In this document: one piece after another, positions 1 through 7,126 of the stretch | Layout of the letters: the number at the start of each line of letters is the position of its first letter | Position numbering within the stretch: position 1 is the stretch's first letter | From: JADJNW01 sp964517175 | GTDB taxonomy: Bacteria > Bacteroidota > Bacteroidia > Chitinophagales > Saprospiraceae | Reading direction: 5' to 3' | Assembly (NCBI GenBank): GCA_964517175.1 | Contig: CAZFBU010000133.1 | Location: forward strand, 1 to 12,145 | Length of the DNA: 12,145 nt | The notes under the pieces: generated by a model | Seen by the model: only the letters and a program-made list of their open reading frames with translations | Databases searched by the model: none | What the model was told of the DNA's origin: nothing | Program-made: the position numbers and the translations under genes

Positions 1-2973
1 CTTGCCTCCGACTGCGAGTTGGTCGTAGATTTGGATATTGACAATAGCAGCGGGGCGCTGGTGCATGATTTTCGGGCGGATAGCACCTGTACTACCCCCG
101 CTCGCCTCACGGATGAAGATGTGGAGGTTTTTGCGCAAATCGGCACGGTGGATTCCCTGCGCATTCACCTATACGCAGGCGCACCGGATGGCGTACAGGA
201 ATACCTTTCGCTCCCTGTGGCAGCAGGCATCACCGTCCTCGGTGATGGTACGGTATCCTTACTTCTGCGCAACGACGGCAGCGCAAACCCCGAAGATTTT
301 GAAGCTGCCATCCGCATGGTGCAATATTTCAACGATGCTCCCACGCCCACGCCGGGTGTGCGACAGATCGGCTTCCGGGCGTATGCCCAGGGCGACAGCA
401 GCGAACTGGCGACGGCGTTCCTGCCACTGGGTTTTGGTGGTGCGAATGCCGGAATGGATGGTACTTTGGCGCTTTGCCCCGACGCTACTCCGGTGGATTT
501 ATTTGCTCAACTCAATGGCCTGCCCGATACTGGCGGCGTATGGCAACCGGCTACTGCTGCGCCGGGCGTTTTTGATCCGGCACTGGATATACCAGGCGAT
601 TATCAGTACATTGTATCCGGTGATGGCTGTGGCGCGGATACCGCTACTGTCAGCATTACACTGCTGCCGGAGCCAACATTTACGCTGGGTGAAGATTTTA
701 TCATCTGCCTCCCTGATACGAATGCTTATACCTTCGAGTCGATGGGTTTGCCGCCCGGCAATTATACCTACCAATGGAATGACGGCACCACCCAGCCTAC
801 GCAAACGCTACAAGGTTATGATGAATATTGGGTCATCGTGACCAACGAACAAAGCTGTAGTGCTGCGGATACGCTGGTGGTGACGCGGTCGGATTTTGCG
901 GAGACCGCTCAACTCAATTTTAGAGTTTTTAATAATGTAAGCTGTAATGGAGGACAAGACGGGCGAGTTTTAGTAAATAGCTTGGGTAATGGAATGGCAA
1001 TACAGGATGCCTCTTTTATATGGAGTAATGGAAGTACGACTCCGCAGGCACACGGCGATATGCCCGACCAGTGGCTGAGCGCAGGAATATATTCGGTCAC
1101 AGTGACCGATGAATTCGGTTGCGCCATCACGGATTCCATAGAAATAACAGAACCTGAGCCTTTGACTTTGAATACAATGGTAGAAAATACGTCCGGCGAT
1201 TGCAGCAGTTCGGCTACCCTTAGCGCCGCTGCCGGTGGCGGCACTGCGCCTTACAGTTTCATGTGGAGCGGTGGCATGTTGGGCGAAGTAATTATGATTG
1301 ATTCTTCTGGTGACTACCGTGTCACACTCACCGATGCCAACGGCTGCGAGATGGTGGATACCGTTTCTGTGACCGTTCAAAGTGAAAAAACCATTATGCA
1401 ACAAGACACCGTCCATATTTGTGCAGGGGAAAGCTATACCTTTGGTAATCAAACGCTTACAGAGAGTGGCACTTATGCTGATACACTGCAAACGGTGAAT
1501 GATTGCGATAACATTATTAATCTCACACTAAATGTCTTTGATACCCTGCTGGTCGAGCAAAGTGCGACGCTCTGTGCCGGAGAATCTTTTACTTTTAATG
1601 GAGTATCGTATAATGAATCGGGTTCTTACACTGCAACATTACAGACCGTGAATGGCTGTGATAGTACCATCGTGTTAAATTTAGACGTCTTACCAGTTTC
1701 CAATACTTCCATTGATACCAGCATCTGCACGGGACAAAGCCTGACTGTCGGTAATGAAACATTCACGATAAGCGGTAATTATGAAGTTATTTTGCAAAAT
1801 AGTGTTGGTTGCGACAGTATCATTAATCTGAATTTAAATATTTCTGAAAATATTACCCAAAACATTACCGCCGATATTTGCGCGGGCGAAAGTTATAATT
1901 TTGGAAATCAAACGCTTACAGAAAGCGGCGTTTATACCGATACGCTACAAACGACAGGCGGTTGCGATAGTATTGTGACGCTGGAATTGAATATTCTTCC
2001 TGAGCCTCTGGTTGAAATAAATTATGATGGATCAATATGTAGAAATGAAGATGTGCCGCTGTTTGTGAATGGAATTTACTCAGAATTACGGTGGTCAACA
2101 GGAGAAACGACCGATACGATTATCGTCAGCGCCGCAACGACCTACTGGGTCACTGCGAAAAATCAAATTGGCTGTACGGCAACGGACACGATTATTTTTA
2201 ATGTCGATCGGATTATGGGGACAGTCCAAACCCAGCAACCCGATTGTACCAATCCGCTGGGAAGCATCAGGATTGATAGCATCTATGGCGGGGTAGCGCC
2301 TTATACCATTGGCTTGAACGAACCGCCAACAGGAACAAATCGCGTTTTTAATGATGTGCCGCCGGGCGATTATTTAGTCATCATTGAAGATGCCGAAGGC
2401 TGTCGCCGCGAAATAGCCGCCATGCTTGACCAGCCGGAAAGCATTACACTTGATCTCGGTGCCGACCGCACTTTCCGAGCGAATGAAGCGATTCAGATCG
2501 ACGCCCAAACAAACGCGCAGCAACCATTCACCATTCTTTGGCAGCCGAGTGATTTTCTGGATTGTGATACCTGCCTGAATGTAACGGCTCGTCCCTCGCG
2601 AAACATTACATACAACGTTACAGTTATTGATGACAATGATTGTGTAGCAAGTGACTCTATATCATTACAATTATTTAGCAAAGATATTGCCTATGCTCCA
2701 AATGCTTTCTCTCCTAACGGCGATGGTGTAAATGATTTTTTCACTATTTATGGTGGCAAACAGGTACAAAACATTAAGCTATTGCGTATTTTTGATCGCT
2801 GGGGCGAATTGGTTTTTGAACGAGCAAACCTTGCCCCCGGCGATGAGCAGCAAGGCTGGGATGGAACTTTCAATGGAAATAATATGCCAGGCGGGGTGTA
2901 TGTTTTTTATGCAGAACTGGAGGTAGAAGGAGCGACGCAGTTGGTTAGTGGTGAATTTCATTTAGTCCGGTAG
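1..2973 (+). CDS. T9SS-secreted multidomain adhesin-like protein, 3' part (5' end outside window)
   Basis: The frame is open from base 1, so the true start lies upstream and 990 codons plus a TAG stop are visible. The N-terminal part (to about nt 440) is a β-rich, calcium-poor adhesin-like module. Ig/PKD-like segments follow at about 460-890. SprB-like modules are seen at about 930-1160 and 1180-1375 (YSVTVTDEFGC and YRVTLTDANGC). Four 51-residue repeats cover about 1399-2010, then a PKD-like segment to about 2200, another SprB-like module at about 2215-2450 and a WQPSDFLDCDTC-type module to about 2675. The last 97 residues (2680-2970) are a classic gliding-motility-associated C-terminal (CHU_C, type-B T9SS) sorting domain: APNAFSPNGDGVNDFF, IFDRWGELVFE, WDGTFNG, GGVYVFYAELE. 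The family is exported by T9SS and attached to the surface or released. The ligand is unknown. No terminator is seen before the next gene. A cell-surface adhesion role is inference; T9SS export is well supported. Confidence 0.9.
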   Translation, partial: LASDCELVVDLDIDNSSGALVHDFRADSTCTTPARLTDEDVEVFAQIGTVDSLRIHLYAGAPDGVQEYLSLPVAAGITVLGDGTVSLLLRNDGSANPEDFEAAIRMVQYFNDAPTPTPGVRQIGFRAYAQGDSSELATAFLPLGFGGANAGMDGTLALCPDATPVDLFAQLNGLPDTGGVWQPATAAPGVFDPALDIPGDYQYIVSGDGCGADTATVSITLLPEPTFTLGEDFIICLPDTNAYTFESMGLPPGNYTYQWNDGTTQPTQTLQGYDEYWVIVTNEQSCSAADTLVVTRSDFAETAQLNFRVFNNVSCNGGQDGRVLVNSLGNGMAIQDASFIWSNGSTTPQAHGDMPDQWLSAGIYSVTVTDEFGCAITDSIEITEPEPLTLNTMVENTSGDCSSSATLSAAAGGGTAPYSFMWSGGMLGEVIMIDSSGDYRVTLTDANGCEMVDTVSVTVQSEKTIMQQDTVHICAGESYTFGNQTLTESGTYADTLQTVNDCDNIINLTLNVFDTLLVEQSATLCAGESFTFNGVSYNESGSYTATLQTVNGCDSTIVLNLDVLPVSNTSIDTSICTGQSLTVGNETFTISGNYEVILQNSVGCDSIINLNLNISENITQNITADICAGESYNFGNQTLTESGVYTDTLQTTGGCDSIVTLELNILPEPLVEINYDGSICRNEDVPLFVNGIYSELRWSTGETTDTIIVSAATTYWVTAKNQIGCTATDTIIFNVDRIMGTVQTQQPDCTNPLGSIRIDSIYGGVAPYTIGLNEPPTGTNRVFNDVPPGDYLVIIEDAEGCRREIAAMLDQPESITLDLGADRTFRANEAIQIDAQTNAQQPFTILWQPSDFLDCDTCLNVTARPSRNITYNVTVIDDNDCVASDSISLQLFSKDIAYAPNAFSPNGDGVNDFFTIYGGKQVQNIKLLRIFDRWGELVFERANLAPGDEQQGWDGTFNGNNMPGGVYVFYAELEVEGATQLVSGEFHLVR
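1399..2010 (+). repeat. Four tandem 153-bp (51-codon) in-frame repeats in the adhesin
   Basis: Four units lie head to tail with no insertions or deletions. The first conserved Cys codon is at 1420, 1573, 1726 and 1879, and the second at 1504, 1657, 1810 and 1963, all exactly 153 bp apart. Each unit reads roughly C-A-G-E-S-x-x-F-G-N-x-x-x-x-x-S-G-x-Y, then L-Q-x-x-x-G-C-D-S-I-x-x-L-x-L-N. The two cysteines are 28 residues apart and may form a disulfide in each module. Units 1 and 4 are the closest: they share the 17-base block aatcaaacgcttacaga at 1447-1463 and 1906-1922. Such repeats are typical stalk-like parts of Bacteroidota secreted proteins. Confidence 0.93.
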
Positions 2974-3007
2974 CAAGCGTATTTTTGAAGCCCGGCAACA
3001 TTTCCAG

Positions 3008-3038
3008 TTGTCCATTGTTAAAATTTAGCGTAAATTCG
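3008..3038 (+). promoter_or_regulatory. Candidate Bacteroidota promoter for the acyl-CoA dehydrogenase gene
   Basis: TTG at 3008-3010 and TAAATTCG at 3031-3038 are separated by 20 bp. This resembles the phylum consensus TTG-N(17-23)-TAnnTTTG with one mismatch in the -7 box. The implied 5' leader is about 30 nt before the ATG at 3076. No purine-rich ribosome-binding site is visible, which is usual in this phylum. Confidence 0.4.
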
Positions 3039-3075
3039 CCATTGAGTATTTCAAAACCTAACTAAAGCAACCTAT

Positions 3076-4263
3076 ATGTTTTTCGAACTGAATGAGGAGC
3101 AACTGGCGGTGCAGGAAGCGGCACGTGAGTTTGCTCAAAAAGAATTGAAGCCGGGTGTGATCGAGCGCGACGCCAAGATGCAATACCCGCGAGAGCAGGT
3201 GCAAAAGATGGCAGAACTGGGCTTTCTGGGTATGAATGTTCCGCCCGAATACGGTGGTGGCGGAATGGATACACTGTCGTACGTGTTGGCAATGGAAGAG
3301 ATTTCCAAAATTGACAATTCCTGTTCGGTGATTATGTCGGTACAGAATTCCCTGGTAAATTGGGGTATTGAAATGTACGGCACCGAAGAGCAAAAGTCGA
3401 AATACCTGCCGAAATTGACCTCCGGTGAGTGGATTGGTTCTTTCTGCCTGTCGGAGCCGGAAGCGGGTAGCGACGCCACAAGCCAACGTACGGTAGCCGA
3501 GGATATGGGCGATTATTATTTAATCAATGGCACAAAAAACTGGATCACCAATGGTGGTACGTCCAAATTACATATTGTGATCGCGCAAACCAACCCCGAG
3601 AAAGGGCACAGAGGTATTAATGCTTTTCTGGTGGAAACCGACTGGGACGGCGTAACCGTTGGTGCGAAGGAAGATAAATTGGGCATTCGCTCGTCCGACA
3701 CGCACACCATCATGTACACGGATGTGAAAGTCCCGAAGGAAAATCGCATTGGCGAAGATGGTTTTGGATTTAAACTTGCTATGAGAACCCTCGCAGGCGG
3801 TCGCATTGGCATCGCCGCGCAAGCGCTGGGCATCGCCGGCGGCGCGTATGAGTTGGCGCTGGCTTATTCGCAAGAACGTAGTGCATTTGGTAAGCCCATC
3901 AGCAAACACCAGGCGATTGCCTTTAAACTGGCAGACATGGCAACGGAGATTGAAGCGGCGAAGCTGATGGTGTATCGTTCTGCCTGGATGAAAGATGTTG
4001 GCATGGATTATACGACCGCGAGTTCGATGGCGAAATTATTCGCATCGGAAGTAGCGATGCGGCACAGCGTGGAAGCGGTACAGGTACACGGTGGCTATGG
4101 TTTTGTAAAAGAATATCATGTAGAACGGTTGATGCGCGATGCGAAGATCACGCAAATTTACGAAGGTACATCCGAGGTACAGCGCATTGTGATTTCACGG
4201 GCTATTTTGGAAGGACAATTGTACCAGCCGATGTTTGCGAATGGTACGATGGAAAAAGTTTAA
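3076..4263 (+). CDS. Acyl-CoA dehydrogenase (short-chain/butyryl-CoA type), FAD-dependent
   Basis: The 395-residue protein is full length for the family (about 380-390). It would oxidise an acyl-CoA to the trans-2-enoyl-CoA in β-oxidation or branched amino-acid degradation in the cytosol, passing electrons to ETF. The order is an N-terminal α-domain (MFFELNEEQLAVQEAAREFA), a middle β-domain with the FAD/substrate signature CLSEPEAGSDA at residues 124-134, and a C-terminal α-domain. The C-terminal domain has QVHGGYGF at 336-343 and IYEGTSEVQ at 361-369, where Glu363 sits at the usual catalytic-base position of SCAD/MCAD-type enzymes. No ETF, thiolase or enoyl-CoA hydratase gene is adjacent, so the gene appears to be monocistronic between its own candidate promoter and terminator. 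Chain-length specificity cannot be read from the sequence; an isovaleryl- or glutaryl-type activity is less likely but not excluded. Confidence 0.96.
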   Translation: MFFELNEEQLAVQEAAREFAQKELKPGVIERDAKMQYPREQVQKMAELGFLGMNVPPEYGGGGMDTLSYVLAMEEISKIDNSCSVIMSVQNSLVNWGIEMYGTEEQKSKYLPKLTSGEWIGSFCLSEPEAGSDATSQRTVAEDMGDYYLINGTKNWITNGGTSKLHIVIAQTNPEKGHRGINAFLVETDWDGVTVGAKEDKLGIRSSDTHTIMYTDVKVPKENRIGEDGFGFKLAMRTLAGGRIGIAAQALGIAGGAYELALAYSQERSAFGKPISKHQAIAFKLADMATEIEAAKLMVYRSAWMKDVGMDYTTASSMAKLFASEVAMRHSVEAVQVHGGYGFVKEYHVERLMRDAKITQIYEGTSEVQRIVISRAILEGQLYQPMFANGTMEKV

Positions 4264-4293
4264 TCCACATTATACAATCTGAATAAAGCAAGG

Positions 4294-4327
4294 AGGCAGC
4301 AGCGCACAGGCGTACCGCTGCCTTTTT
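4294..4327 (+). terminator. Intrinsic terminator after the acyl-CoA dehydrogenase gene
   Basis: A perfect 7-bp stem, aggcagc (4294-4300) with gctgcct (4317-4323), encloses a 16-nt loop that can pair further (cgc with gcg). The descending arm runs straight into TTTTT at 4323-4327. It starts 30 bp after the TAA stop at 4261-4263. Confidence 0.8.
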
Positions 4328-4393
4328 ATGTTACAAAACATTGTTTGTAAGTTCAGCGTTTCGTTAACGTATCGAATCAAAATCCATCAAGCA

Positions 4394-4405
4394 CCTTCCG
4401 GAAGG
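4394..4405. repeat. Perfect 12-bp palindrome ccttccggaagg upstream of the M50 protease gene
   Basis: ccttccggaagg is self-complementary and ends 24 bp before the ATG at 4430. Its position fits an operator or a leader hairpin, but it could be chance. Its right half contains gaagga, which is too far from the ATG to be a ribosome-binding site. Confidence 0.4.
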
Positions 4406-4429
4406 AAATTGACAATATCAACATCATAG

Positions 4430-5554
4430 ATGAGAGGAGCGCTTCAAATTGCTAAATTTTTTGGTATTCCCGTTCAGATTCACTGGACGTTCGGGCTGGT
4501 TTTTGTTTGGGTGTTTTACATCGGGTTTCGGGAAGGCTGGGACTGGGCAAACATTGTCTGGTCGATGCTCTTTGTCATAGCGCTGTTTACCTGCGTGGTG
4601 CTGCACGAGTTTGGGCATGCGCTCACGGCCAGGCGCTATGGCGTCAAAACCAGAGACATTATCCTCTCGCCCATTGGCGGCGTGGCGCGCCTCGATCGTT
4701 TGCCGGAAAATCCCATGCAGGAGTTTTACGTGGCGATTGCCGGTCCGTTGGTCAATATCACTATCATGGCGATCCTCTCGCCTTATTTGCTGATGGTAAC
4801 CGGCGACCAGCGCGCGCAGCTTTTCAGTATCATCAATGGTTCGAACAATGTTTTCGTGCGTGATCTCACGCCATTTGATTTTTTCATTTTCGGACTGATG
4901 ATCCTGAATGGCACCCTGGCGGTATTCAATATGCTGCCGGCATTCCCCATGGATGGCGGGCGCGTGCTACGGGCATTGCTGTCCATTCGGCTTGGGCGCA
5001 TTCGCGCAACGCGCATTGCTTCGTACATCGGGCAGTTTTTTGCGGTGCTGCTGGTGGCTTATGGTATCTGGGAGGCGAGTCCGATCACGGCGCTGATTGG
5101 CGTCTTCGTTTTCTTTATGGCTGCCAATGAGTATCGCATGGTGCGGATGGATAGCACACTGGACAATCACACCGTGGCGGATGTAGTGCGCAGCAATTTT
5201 ACCAAATTTTACAGAAATGACACCATGGAAACGGTGGCAGATGTGGTGACGCACGGTTGGGAAAAAAGTTTCCTTGTTTTTGACGAATGGCAAACACTGG
5301 TGGGGGTACTGCAGGAAAAAAATATCATGGATGCAGTGAAAGACAAGGCGTTCGACCAGCCGGTAGAAGCTTACATGGAGCAAAAAGTCAAACCTTTGTT
5401 ACTCAGCGACAACCTGAAGCACATATTTGCCGAAGTCCAGCAGGGAGGTTCCACCATTTTCCCGGTTTACGACCAGGAGGGCTACCTCGTCGGCGTGCTG
5501 GACTCCGGCATGCTCTACAATTATCTGCGCATGCAGCAAAAAATCCGGGCGTAG
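4430..5554 (+). CDS. Site-2-protease-family (M50) intramembrane zinc metalloprotease with C-terminal CBS domains
   Basis: The 374-residue protein has about six hydrophobic segments. Segment 1 is around residues 13-30 and segment 2, at about 43-62, carries the zinc-binding HEFGH motif (His59, Glu60, His63). Segment 3 contains GPLVN. Segment 4 ends in NMLPAFPMDGG (167-177), with Asp175 as the third metal ligand. Two more segments run to about residue 235. Residues about 248-368 form a soluble CBS-domain pair (TVADVVRSNF; LVFDEWQTLVGVL; FPVYDQEGYLVGVLDSGML). This is the S2P/SpoIVFB-like subgroup in which CBS domains sense adenine nucleotides. It would cleave transmembrane substrates such as anti-sigma factors or small membrane proteins; the substrate is unknown. 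No sigma or anti-sigma gene is adjacent. It converges on the OmpH-like gene with one base between the stops. Confidence 0.93.
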   Translation: MRGALQIAKFFGIPVQIHWTFGLVFVWVFYIGFREGWDWANIVWSMLFVIALFTCVVLHEFGHALTARRYGVKTRDIILSPIGGVARLDRLPENPMQEFYVAIAGPLVNITIMAILSPYLLMVTGDQRAQLFSIINGSNNVFVRDLTPFDFFIFGLMILNGTLAVFNMLPAFPMDGGRVLRALLSIRLGRIRATRIASYIGQFFAVLLVAYGIWEASPITALIGVFVFFMAANEYRMVRMDSTLDNHTVADVVRSNFTKFYRNDTMETVADVVTHGWEKSFLVFDEWQTLVGVLQEKNIMDAVKDKAFDQPVEAYMEQKVKPLLLSDNLKHIFAEVQQGGSTIFPVYDQEGYLVGVLDSGMLYNYLRMQQKIRA

Positions 5555-5555
5555 G

Positions 5556-6083
5556 TTATTCTTTACCTTCTTCCGTATTTTTTATGCCCAGCTTGGCTTT
5601 CACCAGCGGCATCATGTCATCTGCATCTTTCGCAAAGAGAATCGCATTCATCAGGCTGGTATCGAAAACCATCACATAACCATTTTCCTTAGCAACTTCC
5701 TGAATGGCAGCTTCGGCTTCGGCAATGATGGGGCCTAGCAGTTCCTGTCTCTTCGCCTGAATTTTTTGCTCCGATTCCTGTTCGTATTTCGCCAGGTCTT
5801 CCTGCCCTTTTTCCAGTTCTTCCTGCAGTTGTTGTTGCTGAAGAGGTGACAGCGTACCCGCCTGCACTTCCTGAAGAGCAGCCAGGTATTTTTGCTGAAA
5901 AGCTTTTGCCAGCGTATCCGCCTCCGCGTTGATTTGATCCCGAAACGCCTTCATCTCGGCATCCGCCGCTTTTGTCTTGGGCATGAGTGCAATCACATTG
6001 CCAAAGTTGAGGTGGCCATACTTTTGTGCCTGTGCACCAAAAGCGATGCCCGTAAGTAGCATTAAAATAAGCAGTTTTTTCAT
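5556..6083 (-). CDS. OmpH/Skp-family periplasmic chaperone
   Basis: A 175-residue protein read from the ATG at 6083, where a typical signal peptide begins (MKKLLILMLLTGIAFGAQAQ, cleavage after AQA). An earlier in-frame ATG at 6113 would add ten charged residues and would start inside the candidate -7 box, so it was not chosen. The mature part starts KYGHLNFGNVIALMP, the N-terminal β-strand of the OmpH fold. A long Gln/Glu/Lys-rich α-helical stretch follows (about residues 40-130), forming the coiled-coil tentacles, and the C-terminal strand is NGYVMVFDTS. Family members trimerise and hold unfolded outer-membrane proteins between the Sec and BAM machineries. BamA and a second OmpH copy, often neighbours in Bacteroidota, are absent here, so this may be a stand-alone paralogue. 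Confidence 0.92.
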   Translation of the reverse strand: MKKLLILMLLTGIAFGAQAQKYGHLNFGNVIALMPKTKAADAEMKAFRDQINAEADTLAKAFQQKYLAALQEVQAGTLSPLQQQQLQEELEKGQEDLAKYEQESEQKIQAKRQELLGPIIAEAEAAIQEVAKENGYVMVFDTSLMNAILFAKDADDMMPLVKAKLGIKNTEEGKE

Positions 6084-6110
6084 GGATGTCGTTTTTTCAA
6101 AAATTTTCCG

Positions 6111-6142
6111 CAAAGGTAGCAGAAGCTACGGAATACAGCGAA
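6111..6142 (-). promoter_or_regulatory. Candidate promoter of the OmpH-like gene
   Basis: On the minus strand TACCTTTG (6118-6111) matches the Bacteroidota -7 box TAnnTTTG exactly. TTCG at 6142-6139, 20 bp upstream, is a one-mismatch -33 element. The implied leader before the ATG at 6083 is about 20 nt. A small inverted repeat, gtagc-agaa-gctac (6116-6129), touches the -7 box. Confidence 0.55.
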
Positions 6143-6222
6143 TTTTCTGCCATTTTTACTGCTGCTCTTTTCCTTCCGCTCACCCTTTTGCGCATTTTAA
6201 AAACAAAAAGTTTGTAAAAAGA

Positions 6223-6253
6223 TTGTTTTAAAACACAATTTGTTTTAATATTG
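6223..6253 (+). promoter_or_regulatory. Candidate promoter of the GH73 glucosaminidase gene
   Basis: TTG (6223-6225) and TAATATTG (6246-6253) are separated by 20 bp, with one mismatch to the -7 consensus TAnnTTTG. The ATG at 6277 follows after about 23 nt, with no Shine-Dalgarno-like sequence. The region 6200-6276 is strikingly AT-rich. Confidence 0.45.
6224..6235. repeat. Perfect 12-bp palindrome tgttttaaaaca overlapping the candidate -33 element
   Basis: tgttttaaaaca is fully self-complementary and lies over the TTG of the candidate promoter of the downstream glucosaminidase, a plausible operator position. AT-rich palindromes also arise by chance. Confidence 0.35.
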
Positions 6254-6276
6254 TCCTGTAAGTAAACTTTTGTTGT

Positions 6277-7116
6277 ATGAATCCAAATTATACGTCAAAC
6301 TATATAGACTTGAAAACCGCGCTGAAGGTTGTACGCCAGCGACTAAAGAAAAAAGCGCGAAAGCATGGGATAAAAGCAGGCGCATTGCTCGCTTTTGCTT
6401 ATGTAGCTTATTACAAGGATTTGAGTATCAATTTTAACCTCAATGCGCTGCAGCCACTCCTGACGACGGAAGTAAAGGAAGAGGTGACCGACCTGCCGGA
6501 AGCGGTAGAAAATGCCTCCGGCGCTATGAACGTCTCCATGCTGGAGCAAAACAACCCGCCGACAGCAGCCACATCGTCACCGGAAGACAACCTCGCCAAC
6601 GAATATGCCAACCTCACCTATACCACCGGTCAATTTGCGACCAATGACCCGGCTTCGGCGCGGGCCGCCAAGCGCCGAAAGCAGGAATCGTACGTGAAGC
6701 GTTTTGCAAATATTGCCCGGCAGGAAATGGAAGCGTTCGGCATCCCGGCCAGTATCATTCTGGCGCAGGGGCTGCTGGAAAGCGACGCCGGTGAAAGCCC
6801 CCTGGCGCGCAAGAACAACAACCACTTTGGCATGAAATGCTTCTCGCGCACCTGCAGAAAAGGGCATTGCAGCAATTTTACGGACGATTCGCACAAGGAC
6901 TTTTTCCGCATTTACAAAAATCCCTGGGAGAGTTATCGCTCGCATAGCCACCTGCTGCGCGCCCAGCGGTATCGCCATTTGTACAAATTTGACAAAAAAG
7001 ACTACAAAAGCTGGGCGCACGGACTGAAACGAGCAGGCTATGCCACTGACAAACATTATGCCGAAAAACTCATCAATCTGATCGAAACATTAAAGCTATA
7101 CGAGCACGACCGATGA
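6277..7116 (+). CDS. GH73 glucosaminidase-domain peptidoglycan hydrolase with N-terminal membrane anchor
   Basis: A 279-residue protein. Residues 1-33 are basic and are followed by a short hydrophobic segment (about 34-46, GALLAFAYVAYY), probably a signal anchor that places the rest in the periplasm. A low-complexity Ala/Asn/Glu linker runs to about residue 125. The catalytic domain spans about 133-279: IPASIILAQGLLESDAGES puts the predicted acid Glu at 168, followed by NNNHFGMKCF and later KSWAHGLKRAGYATD. This matches FlgJ/LytG-type endo-β-N-acetylglucosaminidases, which cut the glycan strands of peptidoglycan. Three cysteines (188, 193, 198; C-x4-C-x4-C) lie after the active-site strand, in a short loop that I recall as common in Bacteroidota members. 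There is no flagellar context, so a cell-wall remodelling or division role is more likely. Confidence 0.93.
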   Translation: MNPNYTSNYIDLKTALKVVRQRLKKKARKHGIKAGALLAFAYVAYYKDLSINFNLNALQPLLTTEVKEEVTDLPEAVENASGAMNVSMLEQNNPPTAATSSPEDNLANEYANLTYTTGQFATNDPASARAAKRRKQESYVKRFANIARQEMEAFGIPASIILAQGLLESDAGESPLARKNNNHFGMKCFSRTCRKGHCSNFTDDSHKDFFRIYKNPWESYRSHSHLLRAQRYRHLYKFDKKDYKSWAHGLKRAGYATDKHYAEKLINLIETLKLYEHDR

Positions 7117-7126
7117 GTTTAGAATG

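Noticed and set aside
970..1491. Long antisense frame of 173 codons within the adhesin gene
   Set aside because: It is antisense to well-supported SprB-like modules and has no recognisable domain.
6084..6113. Upstream ATG for the OmpH-like gene at 6113
   Set aside because: It adds charged residues before a perfect signal peptide and lies on the candidate -7 box.
6838..6870. C-x4-C-x4-C in the glucosaminidase as a novel metal site
   Set aside because: Similar cysteine loops are, as I recall, common in Bacteroidota GH73 proteins, so I do not treat this as new.
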